Positions 44,204-54,728 of a stretch of DNA of 64,000 nucleotides are shown here, in pieces. The notes beneath the pieces were generated by a model, which worked only from the letters and a program-made list of their open reading frames with translations, was not told where the DNA came from and ran no database searches. Each line of letters begins with the position of its first letter. Positions within the stretch are counted from its first letter, which is position 1. Both the position numbers and the translations under genes were made by a program. Location of the stretch: assembly GCF_030068475.1 (NCBI RefSeq), contig NZ_JAQOSP010000133.1:17335-81334 (forward strand). Reading direction: 5' to 3'. Origin of the DNA: Roseofilum acuticapitatum BLCC-M154. Lineage in GTDB: Bacteria; Cyanobacteriota; Cyanobacteriia; Cyanobacteriales; Desertifilaceae.

Positions 44204-44932
44204 CTACTTCTTCAACACTCCCGCTTCCCAATTGCCCTCTAACCTCGTGCCATTGGCATAAGTAAATACGCCCTGACCCTGTTTCATGCCATTGCGAAAA
44301 TTGCCCTCATAACGATTTCCACTGGGAAAAATACAAGTGCCAAAGCCATTCAATTGCCCATCCTGAAACGCTCCACTACACTGAGTTCCATTGGCAAAAT
44401 TGAGGGAACCGCGACCATCGGGGCGACCATTACGAAAAGCGCCTTGATAGCGATCGCCATTTCCATAAACACAAGCCCCTGTTCCATTCAACTGCTGATT
44501 CTGAATCGTCCCTTCACAGCGCGTTCGGGTATTCAAAACGATCGCCCCCTGGCCCAAACGCTGGCCATTCTGAAACTGTCCTTCATAGCGATATCCTCCG
44601 GGAAACGAACAAACCCCATTCCCCTGCAAACGACCATTGCGGAATGTCCCTTGACATTGAACCCCATTGCGAAAACGCAGGGTTCCTTGACCCTGAAAGA
44701 TCCCCTCTACCAGTTGTCCTTGATAGCGAGTGCCACTAGGGAGAGTACAAATCCCTTCACCCGTTAAAGAGTCATCACTAAAATTCCCTTGACACAGAGA
44801 ATTAGGGTTAGCTTGTGCAGGGAGGCTAAACCCACCGATAGCAGTCACCGTTATTGCCATCAAGGAAAGCGCCCATCCCCGATTAAAACCATGATGGCAT
44901 CCTAGTCTCGGTTGTTCTATCATCCGTTTCAT
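44204..44932 (-). CDS. Secreted MORN-repeat protein
   Basis: 242 residues. A hydrophobic segment near 23-41 (WALSLMAITVTAIGGFSLPAQA) is a signal peptide, so the mature protein lies outside the cytoplasm. From about 45 to the end there are about eight MORN-type units of about 23 residues (YQGQLVEGIFQGQGTLRF, YEGQFQNGQRLGQGAIVL and YEGNFRNGMKQGQGVF), alternating with Cys-containing units (CQGTFRNGRLQGNGVCSFP). Cysteines may form disulfides. MORN units are beta hairpins that bind lipids or proteins; the ligand is unknown. Confidence 0.85.
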   Translation of the reverse strand: MKRMIEQPRLGCHHGFNRGWALSLMAITVTAIGGFSLPAQANPNSLCQGNFSDDSLTGEGICTLPSGTRYQGQLVEGIFQGQGTLRFRNGVQCQGTFRNGRLQGNGVCSFPGGYRYEGQFQNGQRLGQGAIVLNTRTRCEGTIQNQQLNGTGACVYGNGDRYQGAFRNGRPDGRGSLNFANGTQCSGAFQDGQLNGFGTCIFPSGNRYEGNFRNGMKQGQGVFTYANGTRLEGNWEAGVLKK

Positions 44933-45218
44933 TGCCCTTTATCCCACGATCTGGTCTTAATGTTCAAACTTCTCTATCATATAGGGTTGAAGTTGATCCG
45001 GTTTAATGGGAAAAAATTCCATTAATTGTTGTTCTAAACTTCCCCGATCCCGATCGAGATCCTAGGGAGTAATGTAGAGCGCTTGGCGCTGGCGATCGGT
45101 ACTCGATAGTCCGATGCCCAATTTGGGCGATCGCCACCTCATCGAGTTAACCCTTGTACACCAAGCAAGCATCAACCCTTCTGCTGGAGTTCTTGTTAAT
45201 TCATTCTACCGCAACCCC

Positions 45219-46718
45219 ATGCTGCCATTAGTTTCTGTTTTGATTTTCTCCCAAATTCCAGTTCCCCCTTCTCAACCCGCTCCCATACCCATAAATCCCG
45301 CCCCTAGACCCACCCCTCAACCCAGTCCGAAACCGACTCCACCTCCCCTCCCCCCTCCAGAGCGGTTAAGTCCTCTTGAACAAATTCCCCAACTCGATCC
45401 CTTGCCACAATTTGAATTTTTACAACCCACAGAAGTCCGTCCCCTATCCGGGCAACTGGATCAAATTCCGGTCTTTAATAGTAATAGTCCCGAACTGGTG
45501 AAAACCGAAGGCATTCTCTTATCCACTTTTCCGCAACAGGGAATGCGCTATCCCCAGGCACACCTCAATTATCCCTTAGAGGGCAGATTTGATATTTTTG
45601 CCCATCATATTTCTCGCGCCCGGACTCAAGCGGAAATTCGCTCATTTTTTCAAGGAATTTTAGTCTATAACCCCACAGATAAACCCATAACTCTAAGAGT
45701 CTTGGAAGGAGCCAGTTATCTCACTCGCCCGGATGCCATTTTTATCGATTTACCCGAAATTGTTGATAATCGCTTAGGAACCATCTTTTCCGGCCCAGGA
45801 AGTCGGGCCGTAGGGGATGTTTTGCGCGGTCGCAAACAAGGGACTTGGCCCGATGTGATGGTGATTCAACCCGGACAGGTGCAGCAATTGATGAATCTTC
45901 CCATTCCTGCGGGAACGGTGCTTCCCACTTCCAATGGTCGCTCTACTTTATTGCGGGTACAGACAGATGGCCCAGTTCATGTAGCTAATTTAGCCATGCT
46001 TTCCCCGAAAAACCCGGATGGTACAGAGCGCGTCCCCACATTGCAGGAATGGCAGAATTTATTGGTGAATGGGACATTATCAGGCCCAAGGGATTTACGA
46101 CCGACTCCGATTGACAATAAAACAACAAACTTTCCAGCTCAGTTTATTTATGGTCGAGTGGCGGGAATTTCCCAGGGTTCACAATGGACAACCACATTAA
46201 CAGATAATCCCCAGTCACCCGATTTAACGATTCCTAAAGCGGGACGGGCGATCGCCTATGGATTGAGTTTACTCCATCGCGGTCGCTTGGGTACAGGGCA
46301 AATCCAAAGCGCTCCGATGTTAACCCGCTATCCGGATACGGCCTATTTTGGCCATGGCAACTATGGAGTTGAATATAATTTAACCCTGCCCTTGTATAAC
46401 AATACCCAGAAAACCCAAAGGGTTACTATTTCTTTGCAAACCCCCTTAAAAGATGATGGCACACAAGGACTATTAATGTTTTTAGAGCCTCCAGAAGATC
46501 GGATCTTTTTCCGGGGAACCGTGCGAATTGTACATCGCAATTCCCAGGGACAAGAGACAGAACGCTATGTGCATCTCGTCCAACAGCGAGGACAACGGGG
46601 AGAACCCTTATTAGAGTTAACCCTGGCTCCGGGCGATCGCCAACAAGTGCAAGTCGATCTCATTTATCCCCCCGATGCTACCCCTCCCCAAGTGTTAACG
46701 GTTAAAACGGAGAATTGA
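45219..46718 (+). CDS. DUF3370 family exported protein
   Basis: 499 residues from MLPLVSVLIFSQIPVPPSQP; the frame from 45114 adds an unrelated extension. The short hydrophobic N-terminus suggests export. Proline-rich stretch to about residue 45. The DUF3370 body shows VRPLSGQLDQIPVFNSNSPE, FDIFAHHISRARTQAEIR and the late NNTQKTQRVTISLQTPLK block. The family is common in cyanobacteria with unknown function, perhaps envelope related. No partner gene is adjacent in the same operon. Confidence 0.85.
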   Translation: MLPLVSVLIFSQIPVPPSQPAPIPINPAPRPTPQPSPKPTPPPLPPPERLSPLEQIPQLDPLPQFEFLQPTEVRPLSGQLDQIPVFNSNSPELVKTEGILLSTFPQQGMRYPQAHLNYPLEGRFDIFAHHISRARTQAEIRSFFQGILVYNPTDKPITLRVLEGASYLTRPDAIFIDLPEIVDNRLGTIFSGPGSRAVGDVLRGRKQGTWPDVMVIQPGQVQQLMNLPIPAGTVLPTSNGRSTLLRVQTDGPVHVANLAMLSPKNPDGTERVPTLQEWQNLLVNGTLSGPRDLRPTPIDNKTTNFPAQFIYGRVAGISQGSQWTTTLTDNPQSPDLTIPKAGRAIAYGLSLLHRGRLGTGQIQSAPMLTRYPDTAYFGHGNYGVEYNLTLPLYNNTQKTQRVTISLQTPLKDDGTQGLLMFLEPPEDRIFFRGTVRIVHRNSQGQETERYVHLVQQRGQRGEPLLELTLAPGDRQQVQVDLIYPPDATPPQVLTVKTEN

Positions 46719-46759
46719 TTGAGTTGTGTCAACATAGTCTGCTTTTTAATCCAATTCAC

Positions 46760-48457
46760 TTAAGAAGCAGAACCAGCAACTTTCAATTCTCCCGCCATAA
46801 TCCGTTTAAACACTTGATGATTGCGAACCGATTCTAAGTCCGCATCATTCTGAGCCAATTCCCGATAAATGGGATTAATTTTAATCGCTCGATGCAAACT
46901 AATCAGGGAGGATTTTTGATCGCCCATTAAGGCATAACAATAGGCTTTATTGTAATGGGCATTCGCATGATCGGGCTTGCACTTTAAGGCTTCATCTAAA
47001 CTCGATAGAGCTTCCTTATAGCGTTGGAGTTTACTGAGGGTATAGCCCCGGTTATCCCAAGCCTCATATTTATCCGGTTTTAGGCGTAGAGCTTGTTCAT
47101 AGGAGGAAATCGCCTCATCAAAACGCTCCAATTTTTCTAAAGCATTCCCCCGGTTATTCCAGTAATCGGCTTTATTATCTTCGAGTTCGATCGCCCGATC
47201 GTAAGCTTGTAGGGCTTCTTCATACCGTTGCAACTCGTAAAGCACATAGCCTTTGGCGTACCAAACTTCCGGATTATTGGCTTGCAAACTCAGCACCTGA
47301 TTATAGGAATCTAAAGCCGGTTCATAGCGCCGTACTTGGGCCAAAGAATTCCCACGCTGTTGCCAAAGCAAGGGATCGTCCGCTCGATATTGAATCGCCT
47401 TATCATAGGCAGAAACCGCTTCTTCATAGCGCTGAAGTTTCACCAAAACATTGGCTAAATTCATCCAGATCAGGGGGTCAGATTGTTTATAAGCAACCGC
47501 TTTTTGATAGGATTCTAAAGATTGCTCATATTGCTGCAATTTAGCCAGCGTTCCGCCGCGATTATTCCAGGCTTCCGGGAAATTCTCCCGTAATTTTAAG
47601 GCCCGATCGTAGGATGCGATCGCCTCTTGATGGCGGCCGAGTTTAGCTAATGCACCGCCACGGTTATTCCAGGCTTCGGGAAAATTGGTTTGATGGGCGA
47701 TCGCCTGATCGTAAAGCGTAATCGCCTCATGATAACGACCTTGCAGAAATTGCGTATCCCCTTGCCTAAGATACTCATTGGCCGCCTTAGAATAGGACGG
47801 AGGCGGTGGGGGTTGGATTCCGACCCCATTTGTGCCATTTGTGCCATTCGTACCATTAGCACCATTAGCACCATTAGCACCATTACTATTTTGCACTGTA
47901 TTAGCCGCTTCTGTTAGCCGGGGCAAAACTTCCGCTAATTTTTGATAGACTTCATCTTTAGCTTTTTCCGTCTCCGCCGCAATACCCTTTAATTGAGAAA
48001 CCGCTTCTGACTTCGCTTGATTAATTTGTTGTTCTGCTAATAATTCCTTTTCCTCGATCGCCTCTAAGACCGTTTCAGCCGATCCAATCGTCTGCTTCAA
48101 TGAAAATACCGCATCCTGTTGAAAGCTGGCCAACTCTTGTTTATGCAGTTCAGTTTGTTGCTTCAACCGTTGCAGTTGTAGCCAAAATCCAATCGTTACC
48201 AGGGCAAAAAACAACGCTAAAAAGGCCACAAACAAAGCATTCATCGAGATCATCGTGCTAAATAGAGTCGCCTCCACTTCATCCGAGATCGCCTCCCGCA
48301 CCTCTGGATCTAGTCGTCCCCCTTGTGCCATAAGCTGTTCTTCCTGTAAGGGTTCAACCCCTTGAGCGGCTGAAGGTTCAACCCCTGCTAAACTTGCCAC
48401 TCCTCCCGTAGACCACAGGAGGGTAGAGAGGATTAATGCTATCTGATTGTTGATCAT
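46760..48457 (-). CDS. Membrane-anchored TPR protein with Asn-Gly repeat
   Basis: 565 residues from MINNQIALILSTLLWSTGG (48457), a signal-like N-terminus; a frame from 48508 adds 17 residues. A membrane helix (MNALFVAFLALFFALVTIGF) is followed by a coiled coil (about 95-180, SLKQTIGSAETVLEAIEEKE) and an Asn-Gly-Ala/Thr tandem repeat linker. Then about ten TPR units of 34 residues run to near residue 530 (WNNRGGALAKLGRHQEAIAS and similar). It likely scaffolds a protein complex at the membrane. It lies 47 bp after the pseudo-orthocaspase gene stop on the same strand. Confidence 0.85.
   Translation of the reverse strand: MINNQIALILSTLLWSTGGVASLAGVEPSAAQGVEPLQEEQLMAQGGRLDPEVREAISDEVEATLFSTMISMNALFVAFLALFFALVTIGFWLQLQRLKQQTELHKQELASFQQDAVFSLKQTIGSAETVLEAIEEKELLAEQQINQAKSEAVSQLKGIAAETEKAKDEVYQKLAEVLPRLTEAANTVQNSNGANGANGANGTNGTNGTNGVGIQPPPPPSYSKAANEYLRQGDTQFLQGRYHEAITLYDQAIAHQTNFPEAWNNRGGALAKLGRHQEAIASYDRALKLRENFPEAWNNRGGTLAKLQQYEQSLESYQKAVAYKQSDPLIWMNLANVLVKLQRYEEAVSAYDKAIQYRADDPLLWQQRGNSLAQVRRYEPALDSYNQVLSLQANNPEVWYAKGYVLYELQRYEEALQAYDRAIELEDNKADYWNNRGNALEKLERFDEAISSYEQALRLKPDKYEAWDNRGYTLSKLQRYKEALSSLDEALKCKPDHANAHYNKAYCYALMGDQKSSLISLHRAIKINPIYRELAQNDADLESVRNHQVFKRIMAGELKVAGSAS
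47826..47885 (-). repeat. Tandem 9-bp repeat encoding Asn-Gly-Ala/Thr
   Basis: GCCATT/ACCATT-type 9-base units code for (NGA/NGT)n in the linker of the TPR protein, six or more copies. Repeat number is multiple of three so length changes would keep the reading frame. Confidence 0.8.
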
Positions 48458-48554
48458 ATGATTTAGAGCTGATTGAGTGCCCGTGCAAAACCTGCAAGAT
48501 TTCTCCAAATTATCCCATTTTCAGTTCAATTGACGAGTTCATTTGAATACACTC

Positions 48555-50867
48555 CTAGACCACCCGGTAAATAAAGCTTAAAGAACACCAGGCCTTAACC
48601 GAAAATGCATAACTATCGGGTTTAATCCATTCTGGGGCAATGTCGGCACTACTGGCCTGGTGTAGATCTTCTAAAACCGCTTTGGCTGTAGCTCCTGGAT
48701 TTTTCACTGTACCGGATAGGCCCTTCGATCCGGCTGAAGATTCGGCTAACTTCAAGGTTTTAGCGGTTTGTGTAAAGGGAGCCACACTAAAGATCACTTG
48801 GGTTTGGGCTAATCCTTCTCCACAGCATACTGTCCATTCTACGGGGGCGATCGCCTCTGGTAGAAAAATACTGGTTCCAGGGGGAATGACTAACTGCTGG
48901 TTTTCTACAGCCACTTTTGGCTCCGTCTGCTCTCCAGAAGCAGGGGTGACACTTTTGGGAGATAAGGAGACTTTAGAAGGGCGAAAGACCTTTAAGTTGC
49001 CGGAGCGATCTAAGCCAAATAACATCACATATAAGGGGCGTTCTTCCTGATTATGGAGACGATAACCAATGCGACTGCCAATCTCTAGATTGAGTAGGGA
49101 GGGCAATTTAGCCGTCGAAGTTCGGGGAATGGGCGATCGCCCCGGTTCCTGTCTCGCCAGAATTTGCCGTTCGGGGTGTAGCTTCTCTAGGGTAGCTCGT
49201 ACCGCTAACCGGGACGATCCACCATTGAGAGTTAACTGTAGGAGTTTCATCGCCCAAAGACTATCGAGGGTGGGGGTTAACCGCCGGATAGCTGTTTTTA
49301 CAGCTTCATCGGTCTCTCCCAGGGTATGGGGAATTAACTCTAGTCCGGGGGAAAATAACCCATAGCTATTGTGTAGATTCATATCCTGGGATATTTCAGC
49401 ATTCATTCCCTTACTAAACACACAATTGACCGCTTGGGTGGATTCTCCTAAAACCACAGTCGATACATTGGGAATCCCTGAAAAAGCGCTAGTTGCATCA
49501 ACCCGTTCTATGCGTTCTAAATCTTGACAAATGCCTACCACTAAGTCTAGGGAACGGGAAAGACAACGCACCGATTCTTGAATCAAGTCTCCTTCTTTGA
49601 AATGCAGGTCAGGGTTAGTCCCAGGGAGAGCGACCGCTTTTGCTTTTAAGCCTTCTAGGGAGCGCAATTCAATCAGGGGAGTGGGTTCGGGTGTGGAGAT
49701 GAGGGTAAATAGGGAATGGGGCTGATAGTCATTGAGAACTTCTGGAGGCAGTCCACCGAGCCATAGGGTTAAGGTTTTGCCTTCTTCGGCGATCGCCTGG
49801 ATCGCCCCTTCCGCCACCGGGCGATCGCTCAGTTGTTCCTGAATCGTTGCTTGGGGGTTTTCCTGGCTTTTCACCCCGCTTAAATGGAGTTGTTCGCGAT
49901 CGCCCGCCAGATTTTGCACTTGATTCGAGATCATGGCTAAACTCACCGGTAAACGAGTGCCCACAGTAGCTAACCACAAATGCTGAGTCAGCCAATAGCT
50001 TAACAGTCCCGCACTAAACCCATTCCATTGACTCTCAAAAGCCTGTTCCCCACGCACCACACTTGCTGTACGCATTACCCCCAGTTCTAGGGGCCGCTGA
50101 ATGGGGGTAGCCGCAGAAATCACTACACCGGGTAACTGTCCGAACCGACGTTGCACCCTGAGCTGTTCAGCATCCGCTTTCAGCGTCTCCCGCAGTTGTT
50201 CTTGCAGGGCTTGCACTTCTGGGGTGAGTTCAATAGTGCTACTTTGCCAAGTCTCTTGCAAATTCGGATAGGAACGCCCCCGTAAGGTTGCCCACTGTTG
50301 TTGCTTCATGGGAGCATAACTGGTATCGAGAACCGTCACGACTTGAGTCGTTTTCAGGGATTTGAGCAACAGTTGTAGGGTTGATTCGAGCAGATCGTTA
50401 ATGGGTCTTCCAGAGGCTTGTAACGCATTACCATCAATGGGGACTAAGGTACTTTGCAAATCTACTGGAGTTTCTCCGGTCTGCACATAGCGACCATAAC
50501 CGCTAAAGTGGAAGACCACCACATCATCGGCACGAGCTTGGCCAATCAGATGATCGATAAAGGCAGATTCAATTTTCTCACGGGTGGCTTGCTCATTGGT
50601 CAGGGTTAGCACATCGCGGGGGCTAAACCCTAGGCGATGGACTAATAGTTCCCGTTGCAGTTCCACATCCGTTAAGCATCCTCTGAGTTTGAGGTTTTCT
50701 GAGAGAGGATATTGATTAATGCCCACCAATAGGGCTAACTTGCGAGAGGTGGGTTTGGCGATCGCCGCCAGAGTGCGATCGCTCATCTGCCATAAACTGG
50801 CTTCACTTATGCCTAACGTGGCTAAGGCTAACCCTGCCTGCTGTAGAAATTCCCGCCGCTTCATCAT
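48555..50867 (-). CDS. Tat-exported caspase-fold protein with Tyr-Ser instead of His-Cys (pseudo-orthocaspase)
   Basis: 770 residues. A twin-arginine signal KRREFLQQAGLALATLG opens the protein, so it is exported folded. The caspase p20-like domain (about 43-185) follows (LALLVGINQYPLSENLKLRG, LTDVELQRELLV). The usual SGHG motif reads HFSGYG, with Tyr124 at the catalytic His, and the usual DCCHSG reads DTSYAP, with Ser183 at the catalytic Cys. Both dyad residues are replaced. The Tyr-Ser form is known from cyanobacterial pseudo-orthocaspases. The C-terminal part (about 540-770) is a beta-rich domain (YVMLFGLDRSGNLKVF, FLPEAIAPVEWTVCCG). Proteolysis is not expected; a scaffold or regulatory role is inferred. 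Confidence 0.85.
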   Translation of the reverse strand: MMKRREFLQQAGLALATLGISEASLWQMSDRTLAAIAKPTSRKLALLVGINQYPLSENLKLRGCLTDVELQRELLVHRLGFSPRDVLTLTNEQATREKIESAFIDHLIGQARADDVVVFHFSGYGRYVQTGETPVDLQSTLVPIDGNALQASGRPINDLLESTLQLLLKSLKTTQVVTVLDTSYAPMKQQQWATLRGRSYPNLQETWQSSTIELTPEVQALQEQLRETLKADAEQLRVQRRFGQLPGVVISAATPIQRPLELGVMRTASVVRGEQAFESQWNGFSAGLLSYWLTQHLWLATVGTRLPVSLAMISNQVQNLAGDREQLHLSGVKSQENPQATIQEQLSDRPVAEGAIQAIAEEGKTLTLWLGGLPPEVLNDYQPHSLFTLISTPEPTPLIELRSLEGLKAKAVALPGTNPDLHFKEGDLIQESVRCLSRSLDLVVGICQDLERIERVDATSAFSGIPNVSTVVLGESTQAVNCVFSKGMNAEISQDMNLHNSYGLFSPGLELIPHTLGETDEAVKTAIRRLTPTLDSLWAMKLLQLTLNGGSSRLAVRATLEKLHPERQILARQEPGRSPIPRTSTAKLPSLLNLEIGSRIGYRLHNQEERPLYVMLFGLDRSGNLKVFRPSKVSLSPKSVTPASGEQTEPKVAVENQQLVIPPGTSIFLPEAIAPVEWTVCCGEGLAQTQVIFSVAPFTQTAKTLKLAESSAGSKGLSGTVKNPGATAKAVLEDLHQASSADIAPEWIKPDSYAFSVKAWCSLSFIYRVV

Positions 50868-50937
50868 CTGCCATCAGCTCTCTGCTCTCCGCTATCAGCC
50901 TATCAGCTTTTTCGCCTTTTTTAAGCTGGCTAGTTCA

Positions 50938-50962
50938 GTAGGTGGGCACAGCCCACCCTACA
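50938..50962. repeat. GTAGGTGGGCACAGCCCACCCTAC palindrome
   Basis: GTGGGC-ACA-GCCCAC flanked by GTAG and CTAC, related to the palindrome at 29.87 kb. Lies between sat and the caspase gene. Confidence 0.75.
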
Positions 50963-50974
50963 ACTCGCTTTACT

Positions 50975-52147
50975 CTATTGCTGAAGCTGCATCGCTTTAG
51001 CCAACTCAGCCGCTACTTCTGGGCGCGAAAACTCTGGGGGCGGAAGTTGGCCAGACCGTAACATTTCCCGCACTTTAGTCCCCGATAAATGAATCCGGTC
51101 TTCCGGTTTACTCGGACTCGTTTTGGCCGTCGCCATGCCTCCGGTTAACTTGCAATAAAAAGCATGTTCAAATTTCATCGGCACAATGCCCAATTCTGAC
51201 GGTTCAAACTCATCAAAAATATATTGGGCATCATAGGTTCCATAATAGTCCCCAACCCCCGCATGATCGCGACCGACAATAAAATGAGTACAGCCATAAT
51301 TTTTCCGCAAAATAGCATGGAAAATCGCTTCTCTCGGCCCAGCGTAGCGCATGGCGGCCGGATTAATCGCCAACATTACCCGGTCTTGGGGATAATATTT
51401 TTCTAAAATAATTTCATAGCAACGCATCCGCACATCTGCCGGAATATCATCACTCTTAGTGGCTCCCACTAGGGGATGGAGCAACAGACCATCCACGGTT
51501 TCCATGGCACATTTTTGAATATATTCATGGGCCCGATGGACGGGGTTACGGGTTTGGAAACCGACCACCGTTTTCCAACCTTTTTGCTTAAATGCCGCCC
51601 GCGTGTCAGCCGGATCAATTTGATATTTGGGAAAGAGGGGATGGGGGTCTCTTTGTAACAGCCAAATGGGGCCAGCTAAATTGATTTCTCCCTGTTCGTA
51701 AACCACTTTTACCCCTGGATGTTTTTCGTCGTCTGTACGATAAACATTTTGGGCTTCATGGGTTTTGTTGTATTGATATTTCTGGGTTAATTCTAAAATG
51801 CCCACAAAGCGGCCATCCGGGTCGTCTAAACGCACCCAAGAGCCTTCTTGTAAGGGGTCTGCCACTTCTTTGCTCACCGATAGGGTGATGGGAATAGCCC
51901 AGGGGAGTCCATTGGCTAGGCGCATATCAGTCACTACGGTTTCATAGTCTTTTTGTTCCATGAAACCAGTTAGGGGACTAAATCCGCCGATCGCAATTAA
52001 GGCCAAGTCAGAAAAGGCTCGCTCGTCTAGTTGTACCCTGGGTAGGCTGTCCGCTTTTTGTAAATATTCTTGCTTTTCTTCTGGGGTAACCACTCGGTTA
52101 ATGAGGTGACCACCATGGGGAGGAATGCCATCAGGATGAATAGTCAT
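50975..52147 (-). CDS. sat: Sulfate adenylyltransferase (ATP sulfurylase)
   Basis: 390 residues from [20 protein letters not shown] (52147), a normal length; the longer frame to 52342 overlaps hsdR and is rejected. Forms adenosine phosphosulfate from sulfate and ATP, first step of sulfate assimilation. Catalytic blocks: [16 protein letters not shown] (HxxH), [15 protein letters not shown], and [17 protein letters not shown]. The C-terminus [19 protein letters not shown] completes the fold without an APS kinase domain. Lies 97 bases after hsdR on the same strand. Confidence 0.95.
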   Translation of the reverse strand: MTIHPDGIPPHGGHLINRVVTPEEKQEYLQKADSLPRVQLDERAFSDLALIAIGGFSPLTGFMEQKDYETVVTDMRLANGLPWAIPITLSVSKEVADPLQEGSWVRLDDPDGRFVGILELTQKYQYNKTHEAQNVYRTDDEKHPGVKVVYEQGEINLAGPIWLLQRDPHPLFPKYQIDPADTRAAFKQKGWKTVVGFQTRNPVHRAHEYIQKCAMETVDGLLLHPLVGATKSDDIPADVRMRCYEIILEKYYPQDRVMLAINPAAMRYAGPREAIFHAILRKNYGCTHFIVGRDHAGVGDYYGTYDAQYIFDEFEPSELGIVPMKFEHAFYCKLTGGMATAKTSPSKPEDRIHLSGTKVREMLRSGQLPPPEFSRPEVAAELAKAMQLQQ

Positions 52148-52244
52148 AAGATAAGGCTGTAACTTGGAAAATTTAAGTAATGTTGTGCCCCATTCATCGT
52201 ACCAAGTTTTGGGACGCGATCGGGAAATCGATTTCACCGATGCT

Positions 52245-54728
52245 CTAACTGGCTTGGTTTTGGTCAAGATAGAGCCATTCCTGAAAATTGATAAACATAT
52301 TCCGAATTTGTTTCTCGTCTCCGAGTTCCAACATAGCATCATTGATACTGTAATATTTAAGCTTTAGAAGTTCCGGTAATTTCGCTTGGTTGAGTTCGCC
52401 AACTCCCTCGCGGATATACTGGTCGAGTACGAAGTCGAGAAACTCCTGCTGCTTGCCCGTATAGCGGGAGAAAATCAGGCTTTTGTGGGCGATGACTCGT
52501 TCTCGACGGCTGAGGGGTTTTTTGTTGTAGGCGAGGAAGGCTAAAACGTCAAAAATATCACTGTTGTCAGCATTGGTCAGGGTTTGGACGGTTGCGAGTT
52601 GGTCTTGTCCGTAGCCTCTCTCGGCTAACCCTTCGAGCAGGGTTTGGCGGGTATCTGGGCGACTCCAAAGTTGACGAAGTTGGGCTTCGTCATGGAAGAA
52701 GTTGGGAAGTTCTCCGTAGAGACGTTGGATAAATTCGGTGGCGGAGAGGGGCTTACCCTCTGGACTCCAGTAGTAGGTGGTCTGAGAGGTGTGCTGGATG
52801 CTGCGTTTTTTGCCGTCAGGAAGTTCAATGACGATTTTTTCGGGGCGTGGGCGGGGTTGATCGGGGTTGGAGGGTTGTTCTCTATTGGTGTTGGCATCAG
52901 GACGGCGTTGGCGGGGGGTGATGCCTGTGGGGGGTTCTTGGGGCGGGCCGTCCCATTCAGGGTCGTTGAATTTTTCGTGAGCGCGAACGAAGTCGTAGAT
53001 GGTGAAGTAGTCTTTGTCTTGGAAGATGCGAGTTCCCCGACCGATAATTTGTTTGAACTCAATCATGGAGTTGATGGGACGCAGGAGGACGATGTTTCGC
53101 ACATTCCTGGCGTTGACTCCGGTGGAGAGCTTCTGGGAGGTGGTGAGGATGGTGGGGATGGTTTTCTCGTTGTCTTGGAACGTGCGGAGGTTTTGTTCTC
53201 CTAATGCGCCATCATCGGCGGTCACTCGTACACAGTAGTTGGGATCATTGCTGAGTTTCATTTGGTTGATGAGGTCGCGTACCATTAGGGCGTGTTGTTG
53301 GGTGGCACAGAAAACTAGGGTTTTCTCATTCTGGTTAATGGCTTCCATGAAGGTTCGCACGCGATAGGCTTCACGGGGGCGCATTTCGATGATGCGGTTG
53401 AAGTCGGCTTCAGTATAAACGCGATCGCGCTCAATGGTTCCCGCTTCGATAATATCCTCGTCGCTATAGACATATTCATCGAGGTTGGTTTGGATTTGGT
53501 GAACTTTGAAGGGCGTAAGGTAGCCATCTTCGATGCCTTGGGCTAGGGAGTATTCGTAAACGGGGTCGCCAAAGTAGTTGTAAGTATCGACGTTATCATC
53601 ACGGCGGGGGGTGGCGGTTAGTCCCAGTTGCACCGCAGGGGAGAAATATTCCAGGATACCCCGCCAGGTGCTTTCGTTTTTCGCACCCCCTCGGTGACAT
53701 TCATCTACGATTACGAGGTCAAAGAAGTCGGGGGGATATTCACTAAAGTTGAAGTTAGGTTCACTGTCTTCTCTTGCACCGAGCGAAGTCGAGGTGTCGT
53801 CATCGGTTACGGTCATAAAGGTTTGAAAGATGGTAAAAAAGATGCTCCCGTTTTTGGGGACTTTGCCTTTTTTCCGAATCGTATCGGGGTCAATGCGGAC
53901 GAGGGCATCAGCAGGAAAGGGGGTGAATTCGAGAAAGGCTTGGTTAGCGAGGTTATTCCGGTCTGCTAGGAAGAGGATGCGAGGGCGACGGGTTTCGACT
54001 GCGCTCAACCCGCCAGTTTCTGCGCTCAACCCTCTAGAGTTGTCTGAGGAGTTGTCTGAGCGAAGCCGAAGACAACTCCTATTCCAACGACTCTGAAACA
54101 ACTTCCAGGCAATTTGAAAGGCGATGCAGGTTTTGCCTGTTCCGGTGGCGAGGGTAAGGAGGATGCGGTTTCTTCCTTGGGCGATCGCATCTAATACCCT
54201 AGTAATGGCAATATATTGATAGTAACGGGCTTCCCATGACCCGCTTTTGTCTTCAAAGGGAACAGCCGCAAAGCGATCGCGCCATTGATTTTCGGCTTGC
54301 CCTGATTGTGCGTTGCCCTGAACTTGTTGAAGGGTCGAAGGGAAAGACATTTCCCAGAGTTCATCAGGACTGGGATAATGCTCAACATCCTGCTCGTTTC
54401 CGGTGAGCATATCAATTTGATAAATGCGTTTGCCGTTGGTGGCGTAGGCGTAGCGGATTTGGAGGCGTTCGGCGTAGTCTTTGGCTTGTTGGACTCCCTT
54501 GGTGTAGTATTCCCCTTCTGCTTTGGCTTCGATGACCGCCAGTTTGCGATCGCGGTAGGTGAGGACATAATCTGCGTATTTAGCGGGGGCGCGTTTGCCT
54601 CCACCAATGAGACGACCAGGGGCTAGGGTTTCCTCTCTTACCCTACTTCCTTCAACCACACCCCACCCCGCAGCGCGGAGGGCAGGGTCAATAAGTTCGG
54701 TTCTGGTTTCGGCTTCGTTCCTGGTCAT
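52245..54728 (-). CDS. hsdR: Type I restriction endonuclease subunit R (EcoEI-like), with a ~29-residue repeat-derived insertion
   Basis: 827 residues. N-terminal PD-(D/E)xK nuclease (D53 in YADYVLTY, E67 and K69 in VIEAKAE), then a superfamily 2 translocase: Walker A ATGTGKT at 194-200, DECH box in [19 protein letters not shown] and QIIGRGTR motifs. Between residues about 218-246 ([17 protein letters not shown] and after) an extra segment encoded by palindromic repeats separates WKLFQSRWN from [12 protein letters not shown] second repeat-derived segment is [10 protein letters not shown]. The TGA of the upstream YhcG gene overlaps its start. Cuts DNA with HsdM and HsdS as a complex. Whether the insertion is tolerated is unknown. 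Confidence 0.9.
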   Translation of the reverse strand: MTRNEAETRTELIDPALRAAGWGVVEGSRVREETLAPGRLIGGGKRAPAKYADYVLTYRDRKLAVIEAKAEGEYYTKGVQQAKDYAERLQIRYAYATNGKRIYQIDMLTGNEQDVEHYPSPDELWEMSFPSTLQQVQGNAQSGQAENQWRDRFAAVPFEDKSGSWEARYYQYIAITRVLDAIAQGRNRILLTLATGTGKTCIAFQIAWKLFQSRWNRSCLRLRSDNSSDNSRGLSAETGGLSAVETRRPRILFLADRNNLANQAFLEFTPFPADALVRIDPDTIRKKGKVPKNGSIFFTIFQTFMTVTDDDTSTSLGAREDSEPNFNFSEYPPDFFDLVIVDECHRGGAKNESTWRGILEYFSPAVQLGLTATPRRDDNVDTYNYFGDPVYEYSLAQGIEDGYLTPFKVHQIQTNLDEYVYSDEDIIEAGTIERDRVYTEADFNRIIEMRPREAYRVRTFMEAINQNEKTLVFCATQQHALMVRDLINQMKLSNDPNYCVRVTADDGALGEQNLRTFQDNEKTIPTILTTSQKLSTGVNARNVRNIVLLRPINSMIEFKQIIGRGTRIFQDKDYFTIYDFVRAHEKFNDPEWDGPPQEPPTGITPRQRRPDANTNREQPSNPDQPRPRPEKIVIELPDGKKRSIQHTSQTTYYWSPEGKPLSATEFIQRLYGELPNFFHDEAQLRQLWSRPDTRQTLLEGLAERGYGQDQLATVQTLTNADNSDIFDVLAFLAYNKKPLSRRERVIAHKSLIFSRYTGKQQEFLDFVLDQYIREGVGELNQAKLPELLKLKYYSINDAMLELGDEKQIRNMFINFQEWLYLDQNQAS
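53776..53799. repeat. Repeat unit CCGAGCGAAGTCGAGG in hsdR
   Basis: Variant of the TGAGCGAAGCCGAAG palindrome, in frame, coding TSTSLGA on the minus strand. Confidence 0.7.
53996..54084. repeat. Compound repeat insertion in hsdR
   Basis: About 89 bases with GACTGCGCTCAACCC, TTCTGCGCTCAACCC, TTGTCTGAGGAGTTGTCTGA and GCGAAGCCGAAGACAACTC units. It adds about 29 codons in frame between helicase motif I and the [11 protein letters not shown] block. Confidence 0.8.

Noticed and set aside
52644..53204. 186-codon plus-strand frame opposite hsdR
   Set aside because: Antisense to conserved hsdR helicase sequence; Gly/Val-rich without a known domain, an expected shadow of that coding strand.
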